Counted from the first letter of the stretch, positions 10,569 to 22,515 are shown. The stretch is 64,000 bases of DNA from Symsagittifera roscoffensis (GCF_963678635.1 NC_087065.1:23207254-23271253); one strand, 5' to 3'. Notes: a model not told the origin generated them from the sequence alone. Translations and numbers: made by a program.

Positions 10569-11004
10569 GGAAATGAAAGGTTAGTGAAAATGTTTGGAAG
10601 CGTTCTTTAAAACTTTCGTAGACTTGCGTGTCTGTTAGTGCTTCTGAGATGATGTGGTCAAATTTGCGATCAAATATATTGAGTGTAAAAACATATGGTG
10701 TTTTAATGAAAAATTTTTCTGTGATTTGTGGGTTAGCGAAGCGGTCGTCGTCTAAGAATTGATCTTGGTTAGTTCTGATGATGTTATGATCGTAATATTC
10801 TAGCGTATATTCGTTAGCTCGGGGTGCAGTGTATGTTTTTAGTGATTTTTTATATCCGATGTAAGTAAATTGTCTAGGTGTTAGTGGTGTAGTGAGTCGA
10901 TATAGCATGTCCTTATTTCTTTCTATATCGATGTGAGTGTTAGATAAAGGTAAGCAAAGGGGATTAGTAAAATGATAATATGAGGTCCAAGGAAGGGTAG
11001 GCAT
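10450..11004 (-). pseudogene. Element A ORF Z, main piece (unknown protein)
   Basis: A 184-codon frame beginning MPTLPWTSYYHFTNPLCLPL, rich in Tyr, Phe, Thr and Asn. No known domain is recognised. Element B has a clearly homologous protein at 25115-25720, with most residues identical and many of the differences conservative (for example Y/F, D/E and I/V). This suggests the protein was under selection when the element was active. It is downstream of env, where complex retroviruses place accessory genes, but no specific homology is claimed. Confidence 0.6.
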
Positions 11005-11018
11005 TAAAACGTGTTCGT

Positions 11019-11801
11019 CTACAAAGTTACGTGTTTCGTTAGTGTCGTGAGGGTGTTTAAGGTGTATTGTGGAAATGAGGGTAAGGTGATAGCTAAAAAT
11101 TCTTTTGTATTAGTGTGAGTTGGGTGATTTATATATCCACGGGCTGTTCCTGGTTTTGCTGGGAAAGGATGGTTGGGGAACTTTCTTTTAAAAGTGCGGT
11201 AAGCTCTATTAGTGCTGAGTGAAGATTCAGTAGATGTGGATGATGGTGCTAATGATTCGGTATAAATTGAAGAGGGTGTAGGGGTAGGAGGGTTGGATGA
11301 ATCTATTGTGGATGAAATTTGGTTTATGGTGGGGGTGTCAAGGTGGTAGGGTTGTTGTTGTAATGTAATAAAATTATCTAGTTCTGGGGAGATTTGGGGG
11401 GTATCTGGGGAATTGGATGATCGGTCTGAATGATATGAAGAATAGGTTGGAGTGACTTGGGAAGCATAAGAGGCTGTAGAATTGGTGGGGACAGGGTTAT
11501 TTGGTAGCATTGGTTGAAAAGGGGGTTGGGAAAAAATTGAGGGGTTGGTGTGAAAATTATTGGATGGAGATGGTTCAGAGTCGGCAAATTCATCGGGGGT
11601 TTCAATATTCGGGTTATTGAGTTGTGAGGTGGAGTATAAAACTGAGATGTGTGAATTAGTATCGGAATTCATGCCTGATGTTACATTACTGGTTGGGAAA
11701 TCGGGTGGCGGGAAAGCAAAAAGTGGTATTATTGTAATTGGAGTAGTGAGGTTGGTTGGATGGGAATTTGAACGGTGTAGGGATCCAAGTTGTCGGCTCA
11801 T
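11019..11801 (-). pseudogene. Element A ORF Y (P/S/T-rich accessory ORF)
   Basis: A 260-codon frame starting MSRQLGSLHRSNSHPTNLTT. It is dominated by Pro, Ser, Thr and Asn, with low-complexity stretches such as SSTSTESSLSTNRAYR. Its ATG overlaps the stop of the env-like frame in the 4-base form ATGA (11798-11801), an arrangement suited to coupled reinitiation. It is homologous to decayed sequence at 25741-26324 in element B. No domain is recognised; an intrinsically disordered protein is likely. Confidence 0.6.
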
Positions 11802-12685
11802 CGTGGGCTAAAAAAATTATTATTTTGAGACTGAAAAGCGGTGGTATGGGGTTGTTCTATAATTTGTTCATAGGTATTTTCATCTTGTGAATGGTGTGTC
11901 ATTATATGTTGGATGGGACTTTGTGATATGGTTTGTCTAAAATTTGGATTATGTGTTATTGCCAAGTTTCGAAAATTATGTGGGACTAGGGATAATGGAT
12001 GGTTATGTGGTAGGGGTGGTAATTGTGGTGCTGTTGGCGTTGTGTCTACATTGTTATGTTCTTCGTCGTATGTGTTCTGTCTTGTTGCTATTTTTGTGTT
12101 GTATTCTTGTATTTGTGCATCTAAAAGAATTTTGTTTATTGATGTAGAAAAAATTCCAAAAAATCCTGCAAATAGTATGCGTGCTACACTTGCTTGTCTA
12201 TTGACTTGTGTGTGTATAGCACATGTGTTATAGATTCCTTTTAAGAGTGAAAAAAGAAATCCAATAAAGTTAAACATTGCGTATAAAATAGTCAATTTTT
12301 CTAAGATGTAGTAGGGCCATCCTAGAAAATCGAGAATTTCATTTTTTAGTGTAACAAAGCTAAAAATATTGATAGGTGATATATCTTGGGGACGGTATTT
12401 TTCACCGTTTAGATATATATAATCTTTAATGTCTTTAAAATATCCGCTATAGTCTTGCGTATAGATGTCTGCAAATCCTGCGGTTTCGGCAAGTTTGCGT
12501 AAGTTTTGGTCAATTGATTGTCTTTGTATTGTGTCCATTTGTGTTAATAATTCTTGGAATTGTTGTGTTCTAATGTGATGTTGAATATCTGATTTTGAGT
12601 ATATTCCTATTGATTGTAAGTCTATATTTGGGTTTCGAGCGATAGCGCGAATGCTTTCTGGTGAAAATTTTTTGAGTGATTGCAT
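11798..12685 (-). pseudogene. Element A env-like piece, membrane-proximal part
   Basis: A 295-codon frame. Its first half is helical and polar (QELLTQMDTIQRQSIDQNLR). It is followed by the hydrophobic segment LYAMFNFIGFLFSLLKGIY, a second hydrophobic segment ARILFAGFFGIFSTSINKIL, and a Pro-rich tail with a PTAP motif (TTPTAPQLPPLP). This layout fits the transmembrane subunit of an envelope glycoprotein. The homologous piece in element B (26331-26801) keeps the membrane segments and PTAP. I could not assign it to a named env family. Confidence 0.6.
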
Positions 12686-12928
12686 TAATGTGGGATATGG
12701 GGTAAGAAGGTAATATTTATCTTCATCAGGGTTTAGTTGTACTACATTGTGGCTATTTTCTGATCCACATGGGACTGCGGTATCCCAGAAATAGGTTCTT
12801 CTTGAAAGTGTGTCAACGAAATGTACTTTATTCTTATAAAAGATAGGGATTCTTTTATAGCATCGTTTGTCTTCAAAAACGTATAGTGGTGATACTTTTT
12901 TGGTACAAGTATAAAACCATAAAATGTT

Positions 12929-13165
12929 TCATTCGTAGTCTAAAAAATTTGATCTATTTCCTGATAGTAAATATCCTGTGTAGGGTATTTTTAATACTGC
13001 TAGTGCAAGTGATTGTAATATTTGTGTTCTTTCTAATTCGCATAGTTGGTGTAGTGTTTCTAATTCGGAGAGTGACATTTCTTGAAAAATTCGGCTAATC
13101 GTGTAGTCTAGTTTCATATCTAAGTGAATATCATAGTGGATTTTACCGAAATATGTACTATTCAT
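12929..13165 (-). pseudogene. Element A env-like middle piece
   Basis: A 78-codon frame (MNSTYFGKIHYDIHLDMKLD...) lying between the two larger env-like pieces, with helical, Leu-rich character. It is a fossil piece and no independent function is claimed. Confidence 0.4.
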
Positions 13166-13308
13166 TAGTGATAGTTCTTGTAAACGTGTACTTTGATCGT
13201 CTTGGGGCTTTAAATGTCCACCAGGTTGACCTGTATTTTTTTGAAAATGAACTGGTATGTATGACGTTCCTTCGTTTAGAGGATGACCTGTTGCATATGG
13301 GTCGATTT

Positions 13309-14415
13309 TTACTTTCCAGTGGTCATGTCGAATCCTTTTTCGTATTCAACTAATATCTCGGAGTATTGTGTTTTGTGAAGTGGATTTCTGTATTTACATG
13401 CAAGTTCTGTTTCTTGATATATTTGAAAACGTGTCAATTTATTTTCTATATTGTCTATGTTTCTAAAATTAGAACTTAGTTTTCGTGATGGATGGACTTG
13501 TTCATATGGAATTGATTGTATAAAATATTTTTCGTGAAATTTTATCATACGAGCGTGTATTTTTGCTACTTGAAATGTTGTACATGTGTCTTCGGGGAAC
13601 CAAACAATTGTTGCTTGTGTTCGTTTTGTAGGGTCACAATAGCCTTGATCGTTTTTACAAGGTAATCGAATTCCTTGATAGATCATTGTGTTGTCTGATA
13701 AATCGCGTGTGAGTTGTATTTTTTCGAGTTGTATTTTCCAATTAAAAAACATGATTTCTTGATATCCTTTATTTTTTGTGTCTGCTTTGCAGTTTGATGG
13801 GTCATTTATACCAATGTGTGGTATCCAGTGTTTATCGTGTATATCATAAGTTAATCTTCCGTGTGCGCCGTTGTATGGGTATTTTTCATCTAATTTTACA
13901 TGTCCTTGATATCTTTCAAGTTCTGCTTGATGTACAGAATCTGCAAAAACTTGGAAATATACTAGTTTTCTATCTGTGTTTTTATTTCTTGTGATATTTA
14001 GTCTGAGTAACTCGTTTTTACAATCTTCGGGATTGAGATGTAAAAGTCGTTCTATATTACTCTGGTAGAATGATTCATGGTCAAGTCGGTTTTTATTTCC
14101 ATTTGAAACTTGTGAACAATGTACTTTCTTTTCAGAAAATGTTGCTGTGAATTTATATCCTATAACTGTTGTTGCTCGGGCTTTTGAGTAAAGTGTTGCG
14201 ATTACATTTGTAGTTTCTATGGCTTGTGGTTCTGTTTCGCATTGTGATACTTGATTTATTGCATATTTGTGTAGTGTTTTTTGTTCGTTTTCTTCACAAT
14301 CGTAATGTGTTACTAATAAATCTTGGGGTCCTGTGCGGGGGGAAGGGTTTATGTTTTCATTTGAGGTTATTAGAAAAAGGAGTTGGAGAAAAATTAAAAT
14401 TTTTAGAATATACAT
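13309..14415 (-). pseudogene. Element A env-like piece, surface part
   Basis: A 368-codon frame starting MYILKILIFLQLLFLITSN, a typical signal peptide, followed by a Cys-containing, polar ectodomain-like region with NIT and other sequons. The start overlaps the end of ORF X by 13 bases, and the same overlap occurs in element B (27535-27547). Together with the membrane-proximal piece this is best read as an envelope gene. The sequence is not recognisably of the baculovirus-F type seen in insect errantiviruses. Confidence 0.6.
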
Positions 14416-15734
14416 GTGTATGACAATCCTGAGTATGGGTTATAAAATGTGATGTAACCAATTGTCTTTTTGGTATATCTGTCGTATTTGTATATTACTT
14501 CAGTTGTTATAAATGGTGGTGGTAGGGATTGAGCTGTTATATTTGGTGGATTTAATGGATAGGGATGTTGAGTAATGTTGTTTAATTTAACCGTGATTTC
14601 AAATTTTAATTGTAGACTATTCTGTTGGAGTATTTGGATGTTATGAGCACGAATGTCTTCGTGAATGTCTTGTCTATATTGTAGTCTATTTAGTGCCCAA
14701 TTGTGGAGTCGGTTACTTTCTAGGTGTTGTCCAAATAATGGTGGAGGTGCTGTGAATGTATTCCAGTCTAGTCCTAAAGGAATATTTGTTGATGATTGTT
14801 CTCGATATCTAGCGTCGAGGTTATTTGGGAAATTTAAGTTAAAAGGTGGTGGTGAAATCTGGCTTATTGATGGTGTTGATGGTAGTGATAATGTTTCTGG
14901 TAGTGATGAGGATGTTGTTGTATCCGTAGAAATATCTATTGGATCATTTACTAAATTTAGTTCACCTTGTGTGAATGAATGTGTTGTCCAATATGGTAGT
15001 CGTGATGCTTGGTTTGGGGGATTGAAGGGATTTTCACGTATTTGTTCAGATGTTGGTGTTGAACCTAAGTAATCTGAGGGTAGGCTTGAGGTGCTACGTT
15101 GTGAAAGAAGCGTAGGGGTTTCTGGTAATATACCAATGGGGTTTTCAGGTGTGTTTTGTGACGGGGATTGAGGTATATCAAAATGAACTCGGGGAGTTTT
15201 AAAATTTCTGTTTCGTCGAGGATGTATAATTTGTCTATTTATTTCGACTGTATTTTGGTTTTGACTAGGGTTTCTTATTCTACTTAATTCTTGTGGTAGT
15301 GTTGGGTATAAGTTATATGTTGGTTCGCTTAGAGGTGCTTGTCGTTGAACTGGTTCTAGTGGTTCTGATAAGCGAGCGTGTCGTTCTTCAAAGGTATATG
15401 GGTTATCTTGAGAAGAAATTCGTGTAGATGTTTGGGGGTTTTGGGTAGTTGAAGGTGGTGTCGGGTTTTCTTGGGATGATGTCGGTGAAGACTGACTTTG
15501 TGACTGTTGGGTAGCAATTTTTGATAGCTTTTTTGGTCTAATCTTTTAGTGAAAAAGTTTATGTTTATTATAGTATTCTTCTAAAAAAAGAATTAGGAGA
15601 ATTGTTGCTAGGGCGAATGTGATGATTGCTTTTTTTATACATTTGCATATTGTCAAGATGAGGGATGATAGAAATTTTATAAAAATTACAAATAGTAAAA
15701 AAATATCGGTTCTACTAAAAATGGTTCGGATCAT
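14405..15734 (-). pseudogene. Element A ORF X region, decayed
   Basis: This region corresponds to the P/S/T-rich ORF X seen more clearly in element B (27535-28443), plus a short upstream frame with a hydrophobic segment (15546-15734, FLLFVIFIKFLSSLILTICK). No domain is recognised. Broken in this copy. Confidence 0.5.
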
Positions 15735-16484
15735 TTAGATAAGTTTTGTGAATCGTACCTGTGGATATAGTCAATAGCTTTTGAAAGTTGGAGGTATAGT
15801 TCAAATAGGGAATAGAAAATTAAAAAATTATTGCAAAAAATGATTAAGATTATTACAAAAGATTCAAAGATATCAAAAAGAAATATTATAAAACTTTAAG
15901 TATCGTAAAAAATTGTTTGAGGTTTGTGATAATTATAGTGACTGATTGAGAGAAGAGCATTTACGAAATGACTTCTTGATCGAATATTTTTTGTTGTTTG
16001 GGGCAATTTTCAAGTGTGGTCGGATTATTTATTGGTTTTTTGACAAGTGGGCTGAGTTTTGTGAAAAATTGTTGGGGGCAATTTTTATGGTGATCGGGAG
16101 GTCTTCTTTGTCTTTATTTTCATTTGTCAAAAGATCTGGGGTATTTCGAGATTTTTATACTTTAGGCTAATTAAAATGGTCGTTCTTTTACTTTAGGCTA
16201 ATTTAACATATTTGTTTGGGGGGTATTTGAGGGCTGAGTTGGGGAAATATTGTTGATCTTTGGTTTATTAGATAAGGGAGGGTTATGATATTATGGTGAT
16301 ATTTATTTTAGTTGTCAAGTTGGAGTGGTTTGCTTATTTTTGACCTGGAGGTCGTAAAGTTATAGTTATAGATATTCCTGGAGTTTAATATCGTTCGTCT
16401 AGTTGGTTTGTGTTAGAGTTAGAGAAGGTGACGGATTGGATGAATCCTATTGGCTAATTATGAACTAGAATCGCTGCGTGTTTG
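15735..16484 (-). other. Element A, gap between integrase and ORF X
   Basis: No clear frame is seen. It is AT-rich and matches 28900-29700 in element B. It may hold the splice sites for the env-region transcripts, but none could be assigned. Confidence 0.4.
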
Positions 16485-16723
16485 TCAGCATGTTATTTTG
16501 AAAAATGAAAATTCAAAATGTTTCAAAGGTCTAAGATTGTGAAATACAAAATTAAATATATTCTTTAATATTTTAGATTGTGGGATGAATAATTTATAAT
16601 TTTTACGTGGTTGATTTCTAAGTCGTGAAGACTCTCTATGTTCTGATTTGTCGATTTGTTCTTGGGGTATTATTTGTTCTGTCATTTTTCTATTTTTTCT
16701 TTCTTTTTGAGATGTATTTTGAT

Positions 16724-18061
16724 CTAGATTTTTTGTATTGTTTTTTTTGTGGTGGTTGATTTTGTTATTTGGTTTTTGAGGTGAAAATTTTTTTGTTCCT
16801 TTGTTGTATTTTCCGTATGTGGGTTATTTTGAATAACTTTTAAACCTGTAAAAGAATATAATTGAGTTAGTTCGCGGAGTGCGTATTCTTTTGGATAATA
16901 AGGTAATAGGTTATTTCGGTGTTGAACGATTTCTTTTTTGTCTGAGTCGGTGATTTTATATGTGACATCAGTGGGTTTTGCAATTATTTGGTATGGTCCT
17001 TTACGAAGGGGTTGTAATTTTTTAGAAATTCCTTTTTGAGTATTAAAATTGGGTATTAAAACAAATGTTCCAATTTTTAAATCGGAGGCTGGTGTAAAGC
17101 GTGAATTTATTTGTTCATTAATGTTTTGCCTTTGTAACAACTTTTTTGTTACTTTTTGGTAAATTTCATTGTGTTTTTTATCTCTCTTTAAAATCCATTC
17201 GGTGTGTGTACCGGAGGCTAATTTAAGAATTTGTGGGTGATGAAAATGATCTTCATCGTGTGTATGTAAAGGTAGGTTATAACAAATTGAGTCTTTATTT
17301 GGTTGACAATAACCTTGTGCGTTTTTATGAGATTTTGCTGTAAACATTATTGGTTTGCGTGGCTTTTGGTTAAAAACCATTTCATATGGTGACATTCCTA
17401 GAGTTGTCGTGATTGGTGAATTATATGCTAGGGGAAATAATTTTACATCTGCTGACCATTCAGTATATCTTGTATCATTTCCATTGATGATACATCTAAG
17501 ATATTCTTGTAGTGAACGGTTCATACCTTCGACTAAGCCGTTTGTCCAAGGTGCGTGAGATGTACGTGGTTTGTGTTTGATGTTATATAAATGACATAGT
17601 GTGATAATTTCATTATTGATGAATTCTGTACCGTTGTCTTTAACTAAAATTTCTGGTAGTCCGAATATAGCTATCCAGTGTTCATAGAGTGTTGTGTAAG
17701 CGTAATAAGCGTTACAATGTGGTACTGGGTTAAGTGCTACATAATGTGTAAATGCGTCAACAATTACCATAATGTAGGAGTTTCCTTCGGATGAGGGTGA
17801 AATTGGTCCTTTTGTATCAAAGGAGATACGGTGGTTAAAGTACAAACTTTGTCCTTTAAAGTCTTGTTTTTGTGCTATTTGTTTTTGATTTGGATAAGGT
17901 TTATTTAGTTGACATACTATACAATCATTGCATAGTACTTTTATCCAAATTGGTGCATTTGGGAAATAAAAGTTTTGTATGAAATTTGAATATGTTTTCT
18001 CTGATCCAGAGTGTCCTTTAATATTTTGTGTATGTGAAATATTAAAAGCTATAAGAATCAT
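16724..18061 (-). pseudogene. Element A integrase
   Basis: A 445-codon frame. The N-terminal zinc-binding HHCC pattern is seen (HSGSEKTY...CNDCIVCQLN). The DDE core is recognisable from ISFDTKGPIS, KDNGTEFIN and LVEGMNRSL. A C-terminal chromodomain-less tail follows, with the GPYQIIAKPTDVTYKI segment typical of the integrase C-terminal domain. A small frame at 16485-16685 continues the basic tail. The order after RNase H fits Ty3/gypsy. Confidence 0.88.
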
Positions 18062-18100
18062 ACTTAAAGGGAGACAGGGAACTGTAGATTCATTTAATTT

Positions 18101-20203
18101 TTATTCTAGAAGGTCTGTGTTTTCGTTAATTGTTGTATTATTGAATTTTCGAAAATATCGGAGGAGTGTTTTATTTCCTAAAATAGTTGTATCTGCCTTG
18201 ACGGGTTTAGTTTTATATTTGTGCCATGATTTTAGTTGTCTAATTACTGGGTCAAGATTTTGGTATTGTTTCAATGTTGAAATTGTAATTGTTTCTGTTG
18301 GGGGGAGAAAAATGTTTGCAATTTTTAATTTAGATAAAGGAATTGTATCAAGTGGGTCATGGAGGTCAAATACTTGATTTATTGTGTATTTTGAATCGTT
18401 TGTTTGTGGTCCTGATAAATTTATTTTATCAGTTAGGTTTTCTTTTTCAATTAATGGAAAAAGGTCTTTTTTATGCGAGTGTTGTTTTACTCTTTTTTGT
18501 TGGGTGTTATTTTTTATCCATTGTGAGTATGGAATTGGTTTAAAAGTTGATGTTCCAAGTAGATCAACTTCGTAGTGGTTATTTTGACAATCTAAATAAA
18601 GTGGAAAGTGTTGTAGATTATTTATCTGTGATTGTTCAACGTCAGTTTTTACTGCATATTTGCATTCTAGTCGGGGTGATGTTTCGTTTTCTGCAAGGTA
18701 GAATTTTATATTTTTGGGTATTTCTACTGTAGTTTTACGTGTAAGTAATTCAGGTGGCGTATTTCGACTTAATGTGTCTGGTAATGCAAGATTTTTTCCT
18801 GCTGTCCAAACTATATGTAAGTTTGGAAATTTCATTAGAATTAATTGAAATCTGTAAACTCGGTGATTTGGGTTGGATTTTTGTGTGAAGAGAAAAATGA
18901 TTGGTTTGTGATCTGTGAATAGAACTGTTGGATGTTTTGATCCAAGTATCAGAAATTCATATTCCGTAAGTGTATAGATTATGGCTGTACATTCTCTCAT
19001 TAGGGTTGAGAGTCTTAGCTCTGCTTGAGTGAATAATCGAGAATTTGCTGATATAAGGTTCATTTTGTTTGTACCATTATGTGATTGTAATAACGCTGCG
19101 CCGATGCCAAAGTTCGAAGCATCGCACATTGCGTAGAATGGTTGATTTGGATCTGGAATTGTATTCGAAATTTGTTCAGTTAGAAGTTTTTTAATTTCTT
19201 CAAATCGTGCTTGATGTTCTGTATTCCATTCAAAATTATTTTGTTGTCTAAGTATATTATAGAATGGTCTTAGATATAATTGCATTTTATAAACATATTT
19301 GCTTAAAAAGTTTAGCATTCCAAGGAATTCTTGGATTTTCTTTTTATTTGTCGGTGGTTGGAGTTTCTGAATAGCGTCAATGCGTGATTTTAATGGAGTG
19401 ATTGTTTTTCTTTCTATGTTATGTCCTAAGAATTTTACTCGTGTTAAAAAGAAGTGTGATTTATCGGGGGCGGCCTTCAGATTTTCGTTCTGAAGTATTT
19501 GGTGATATTGTTCTAAAACATTGAACATTTCTTCTTTAGTCTGTGATTGCATAAAAACATCGTCTAAATAGGTGATTGCGTTTTTCTTGAGTATTAGTGG
19601 TCGAAAAATTTTGCTCATGAAAGCTGAAAATGCTGCTGGTCCTATGGATATTCCATTGAATAAGCGGTTGAATTCATACTGTTGGTTTCCAATAACAAAT
19701 TGTGTTAAACGTCGCGATTGTTCATCTAATGGCATTTGATTGTATGCACTATTCATATCTGCGGTTGTAAAGTATTTTCCGTTTATTTTTGTTAAAATAA
19801 CTTGTATTGGTTCAATAGGCCAATTACACTTTGATTCATCTATGAGTGAATTGAGGTATCTAGCGTCGAGAACGATTTTTAATGATTCTCCTTTGGCTAG
19901 AATGATAACAGGGTTGATAAATGTGTTACCTTTTGGTTGTTCTTCTTTATTTACTGGTGATATAATGTTGTATTGTTCTAAAATGTCGAGTAATCTGTTC
20001 ACTTTATCGTGTAAGTGAATTGGTACTTTACTTGCTCTTTGTTTTTTGAAAACTGCATCTGGTTTTAATGGGAGATGTAGTAATGAGCTGATTTTGCCAA
20101 CATCAAATTTGGATGTTGCATAGACTGATGAATATTTGATTAGCTGTTTGGCTAATTTATCAAATTCGTCTTGTGTTATTTGTGAATGTTGGAAGTTAAA
20201 CAT
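18101..20203 (-). pseudogene. Element A reverse transcriptase and RNase H
   Basis: A 700-codon frame. RT motifs include NPVIILAKGESLKIVLDARY, FTTADMNSAYNQMPL and the catalytic YLDDVF, followed by the thumb/connection segment LGMLNFLSKYVYK. RNase H begins at MCDASNFGIGAALLQS and includes ECTAIIYTLTEYE and FTDHKPI. A long spacer of about 200 residues leads to integrase. The RT sequence is of the Ty3/gypsy class. Long and open, in keeping with the young LTRs, though the element as a whole is broken. Confidence 0.9.
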
Positions 20204-20375
20204 TGTTAAAAATTTCTGTTGATTCTATGCGTAGTTACTTATGTTGAATGTAGGTATGAAATATGGGGTTTTTGTGAAATAATCCGTATTTCTTTTTTCG
20301 TTACTTATTATATTATTTATGGATAATTCTTCATTAAGAATTGTGGATTGACAAATATCTAAAAATTGGAGTATA

Positions 20376-20570
20376 TTATTTACGCGATATGCTTTTTCGA
20401 GTTATTTGTCTTTGTTTGGTTATTATTTTTCTTTTTAATGTTTGTCGTTTTGTTCTGATATATCCAACTGTTTGTGTATGAGGTGTGATTACAAGATCGT
20501 ATTTTTTGTTATCTATTTCACAATTGTGTAAAACGATTGTTTGTTTATTTCCTAGGTTTTTAAATGACAT
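20376..20570 (-). pseudogene. Element A basic 5' ORF remnant
   Basis: A 64-codon frame ending in an Arg/Lys-rich run (RQTLKRKIITKQRQITRK). Its end matches the start of the basic ORF at 37865-38224 in element B. No domain is recognised. Confidence 0.45.
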
Positions 20571-20725
20571 AAGGTTTAGGATGACGGATGCAAAAGGTTG
20601 TTAAATGATTTCTTTTTTCTTAGACTGTTAGTCCTTACGATTTTTTGGTTAGCCTAACCTGGGTCTATTTGTTCAGGGTTGGGGAGAAAAGTATATCGAT
20701 TCCGAAGATATATGGTCGCACCAGA

Positions 20726-21135
20726 TGAGTTAGGACCGAAGTGTATAACTCATAGAGTAATTTCGGATAGGGTACACCGTCTGCTCGTCACGCTATCTTA
20801 TTTTCGGCCGGATAGATTCGTGCAACTTCTTAGTCTAATACCGATCCTAATCTTACTCTTATACTATCTAGTCTCAGGTTGTTTAACTAGTCTCTGCTAG
20901 GCTCAATAGATCTAGGGTATACTGGTTTATTGCGGCTGCTGAAGTCTTCTTGGAGAGTCAAATAATTTCTAAGTTAAATTCAAATCTCTCTGGTGCTGAA
21001 ATTACAAGTAATTTCAGCACTTACAAATAAGTGGGTTGTTAGTTAGATGGATCATGATTGGTTAATATTAAATACTTTACAGTGGTAAAATATCTAATTT
21101 ATCCAATCATAAAATGTAGTTTAGATCAGGTTCCA
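20726..21135 (-). repeat. Element A, right (5') LTR
   Basis: A 410-bp LTR partner of 7967-8376. Just inside it on the minus strand, after a 2-base spacer, is TGGTGCGACCATA (20723-20711), which starts TGG as tRNA primer-binding sites do. The tRNA was not identified. Confidence 0.93.
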
Positions 21136-21171
21136 CTGAATTCACGTCAAGTGATGGGAGGATTTTGTAAT

Positions 21172-21174
<3 letters not shown>

Positions 21175-21208
<34 letters not shown>
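21175..21208. repeat. (GA)17 microsatellite
   Basis: An uninterrupted GA dinucleotide run just outside the right edge of element A. Confidence 0.95.
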
Positions 21209-21211
<3 letters not shown>

Positions 21212-21530
21212 TAAAAGTTACCTTTCCTTATGGTTCCCAAATAGTTTAAACTAGTAATTAAACTGGTTTTGGTCATATGATTGCTTGAAAAAATTAACAT
21301 CTTTTTGGAGTAGTATTGGAATGAAATCAGTTTTTCGCCAACCACGAAAATTTCCCAACGCTGGCTGTATTAAACTAATCCTCATGTTTTGAATAACGTA
21401 TTAGAAGTGAAATATACTTGGAAATTATAAAAAGTATCGGTGTTGGAGGTGACCGTGCTCAATATGATTCAAGCATTCAAGCAATATGAGTCCTAAAAAT
21501 GACTGCGCAGAAATAGGAGTTGATTATTAA

Positions 21531-21821
21531 TGGGGCTTAGGAAAACAGACGACGAGCAAATTAGACGATGAGAAAATAACGGAGTTTAGGCAATAAATTA
21601 CGTGAAATTGCGTGAAATTGCGTGAAAATAGTTTACAGATTTAAATTATCTTTTGCGCGAGTAAATACTGGTTGTTCAATTTAGACAATAACTTGCGAGC
21701 AAATTGCGTGAAATTTGTTTACAGACTTAAATTAAATTTTGGCTGAGTAAAGACTGATTGTCCGTAAATTCCGTTTTTTCACGGTCGTCTTATTTCTTGT
21801 CGTCTAATTTCCTAGGCCCCA
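21531..21821. mobile_element. TTAA-flanked MITE, 291 bp
   Basis: The ends are TGGGGCTTAGGAAA and TTTCCTAGGCCCCA, near-perfect terminal inverted repeats, flanked on both sides by TTAA (21527-21530, 21822-21825). A gacgacgag / gtcgtc pair extends the inverted repeats inward. The TTAA target suggests a piggyBac-type helper, although the end sequence is not the usual CCC-start. No coding capacity. The interior has two acgtgaaattgcgtg-type repeats. Confidence 0.75.
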
Positions 21822-22515
21822 TTAATAAAAGTTCCGATAAAAACAACGAACGCGTGCTATATTTGGATATATTGCAATCAATACTGTTCAACAATTTTTA
21901 GGGAGAGAATTTTTTTGTGCCATATATGAGTTCGCTTTTGCCTAAAGTAAAGTTTTGAGCCAAAGAGTTTCTTTTTTGTTGAATTTTTCAAACGTCGTTT
22001 TGGGGATGCTGTGAGATTTAACAAAGATTCATTGCAACCTTAAATTTATTCGTAGAATTATCTTGAGGTTAATCTAGTTATTCTTGAATAAAAAAAGTGA
22101 TCAGTTGAACCAAACAAAAGCAATTGAATCAAATTGTTTTAACGTCAAAAAAATTCGTGGATGTTTGTAAAAGGTTTATAAAATCAGCAAACGGCGTTCT
22201 TGAAACTAAAAATTATTTCTTAGCTGCATGATGTTTGTAAAATCAATTAAAGGAAAAACTTTCTGACTGTGATTTCTTCAACCGTTTTTGTTCCGACTTT
22301 CGATACGAAAGTAACGTAATATTTGTGCTCGGGGTGGGTTTTCGTTGTTCATTGCTTATTTTCGGTTTTTAACTACGATTTGCCCGGGAAGTGCCAGTGG
22401 TTTAGTCACTCGCCAAATTGCGGCTACTAAATTAAAAAAAAATTCTGCCTAGCTGACGATATTTTCCCTCAAACTGCAGCAAGCGTGCTTGATTTTGAGG
22501 TGATATATTACAATA

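Larger units (their letters stand above)
7967..21135 (-). mobile_element. Element A: env-bearing Ty3/gypsy-type retroelement, broken
   Basis: A 13,169-bp LTR element in minus sense. The two 410-bp LTRs (7967-8376 and 20726-21135) begin TGAGTTAGG, end GGTTCCA and differ at about one position, so the insertion is recent. The target duplication CTGA flanks it (7963-7966, 21136-21139). Parts recognised in minus-strand order are a leader with a basic ORF remnant, RT-RNase H, integrase, P/S/T-rich ORF X, env-like pieces, ORFs Y and Z, and a long 3' noncoding region. No gag or protease part was recognised in this copy. The domain order RT-RNase H-integrase and the YLDD motif place it in Ty3/gypsy (Metaviridae-like). 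It is broken, with roughly ten breaks. Confidence 0.9.

Noticed and set aside
11560-12233. Plus-strand frames opposite ORF Y and the env-like piece
   Set aside because: Shadows of the minus-strand frames. They are G/T-rich with no domain and are not kept in element B.
20711-20723. Assignment of the primer-binding site to a specific tRNA
   Set aside because: TGGTGCGACCATA begins as expected, but I could not match it confidently to any known tRNA 3' end. It is somewhat Arg-like but not exact.
20679-20900. Plus-strand open frame across the LTR, also seen at 39500-39748 and, on the other strand, at 51897-52178
   Set aside because: It is the antisense of the LTR and recurs only because the LTR recurs. 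No sign of translation.
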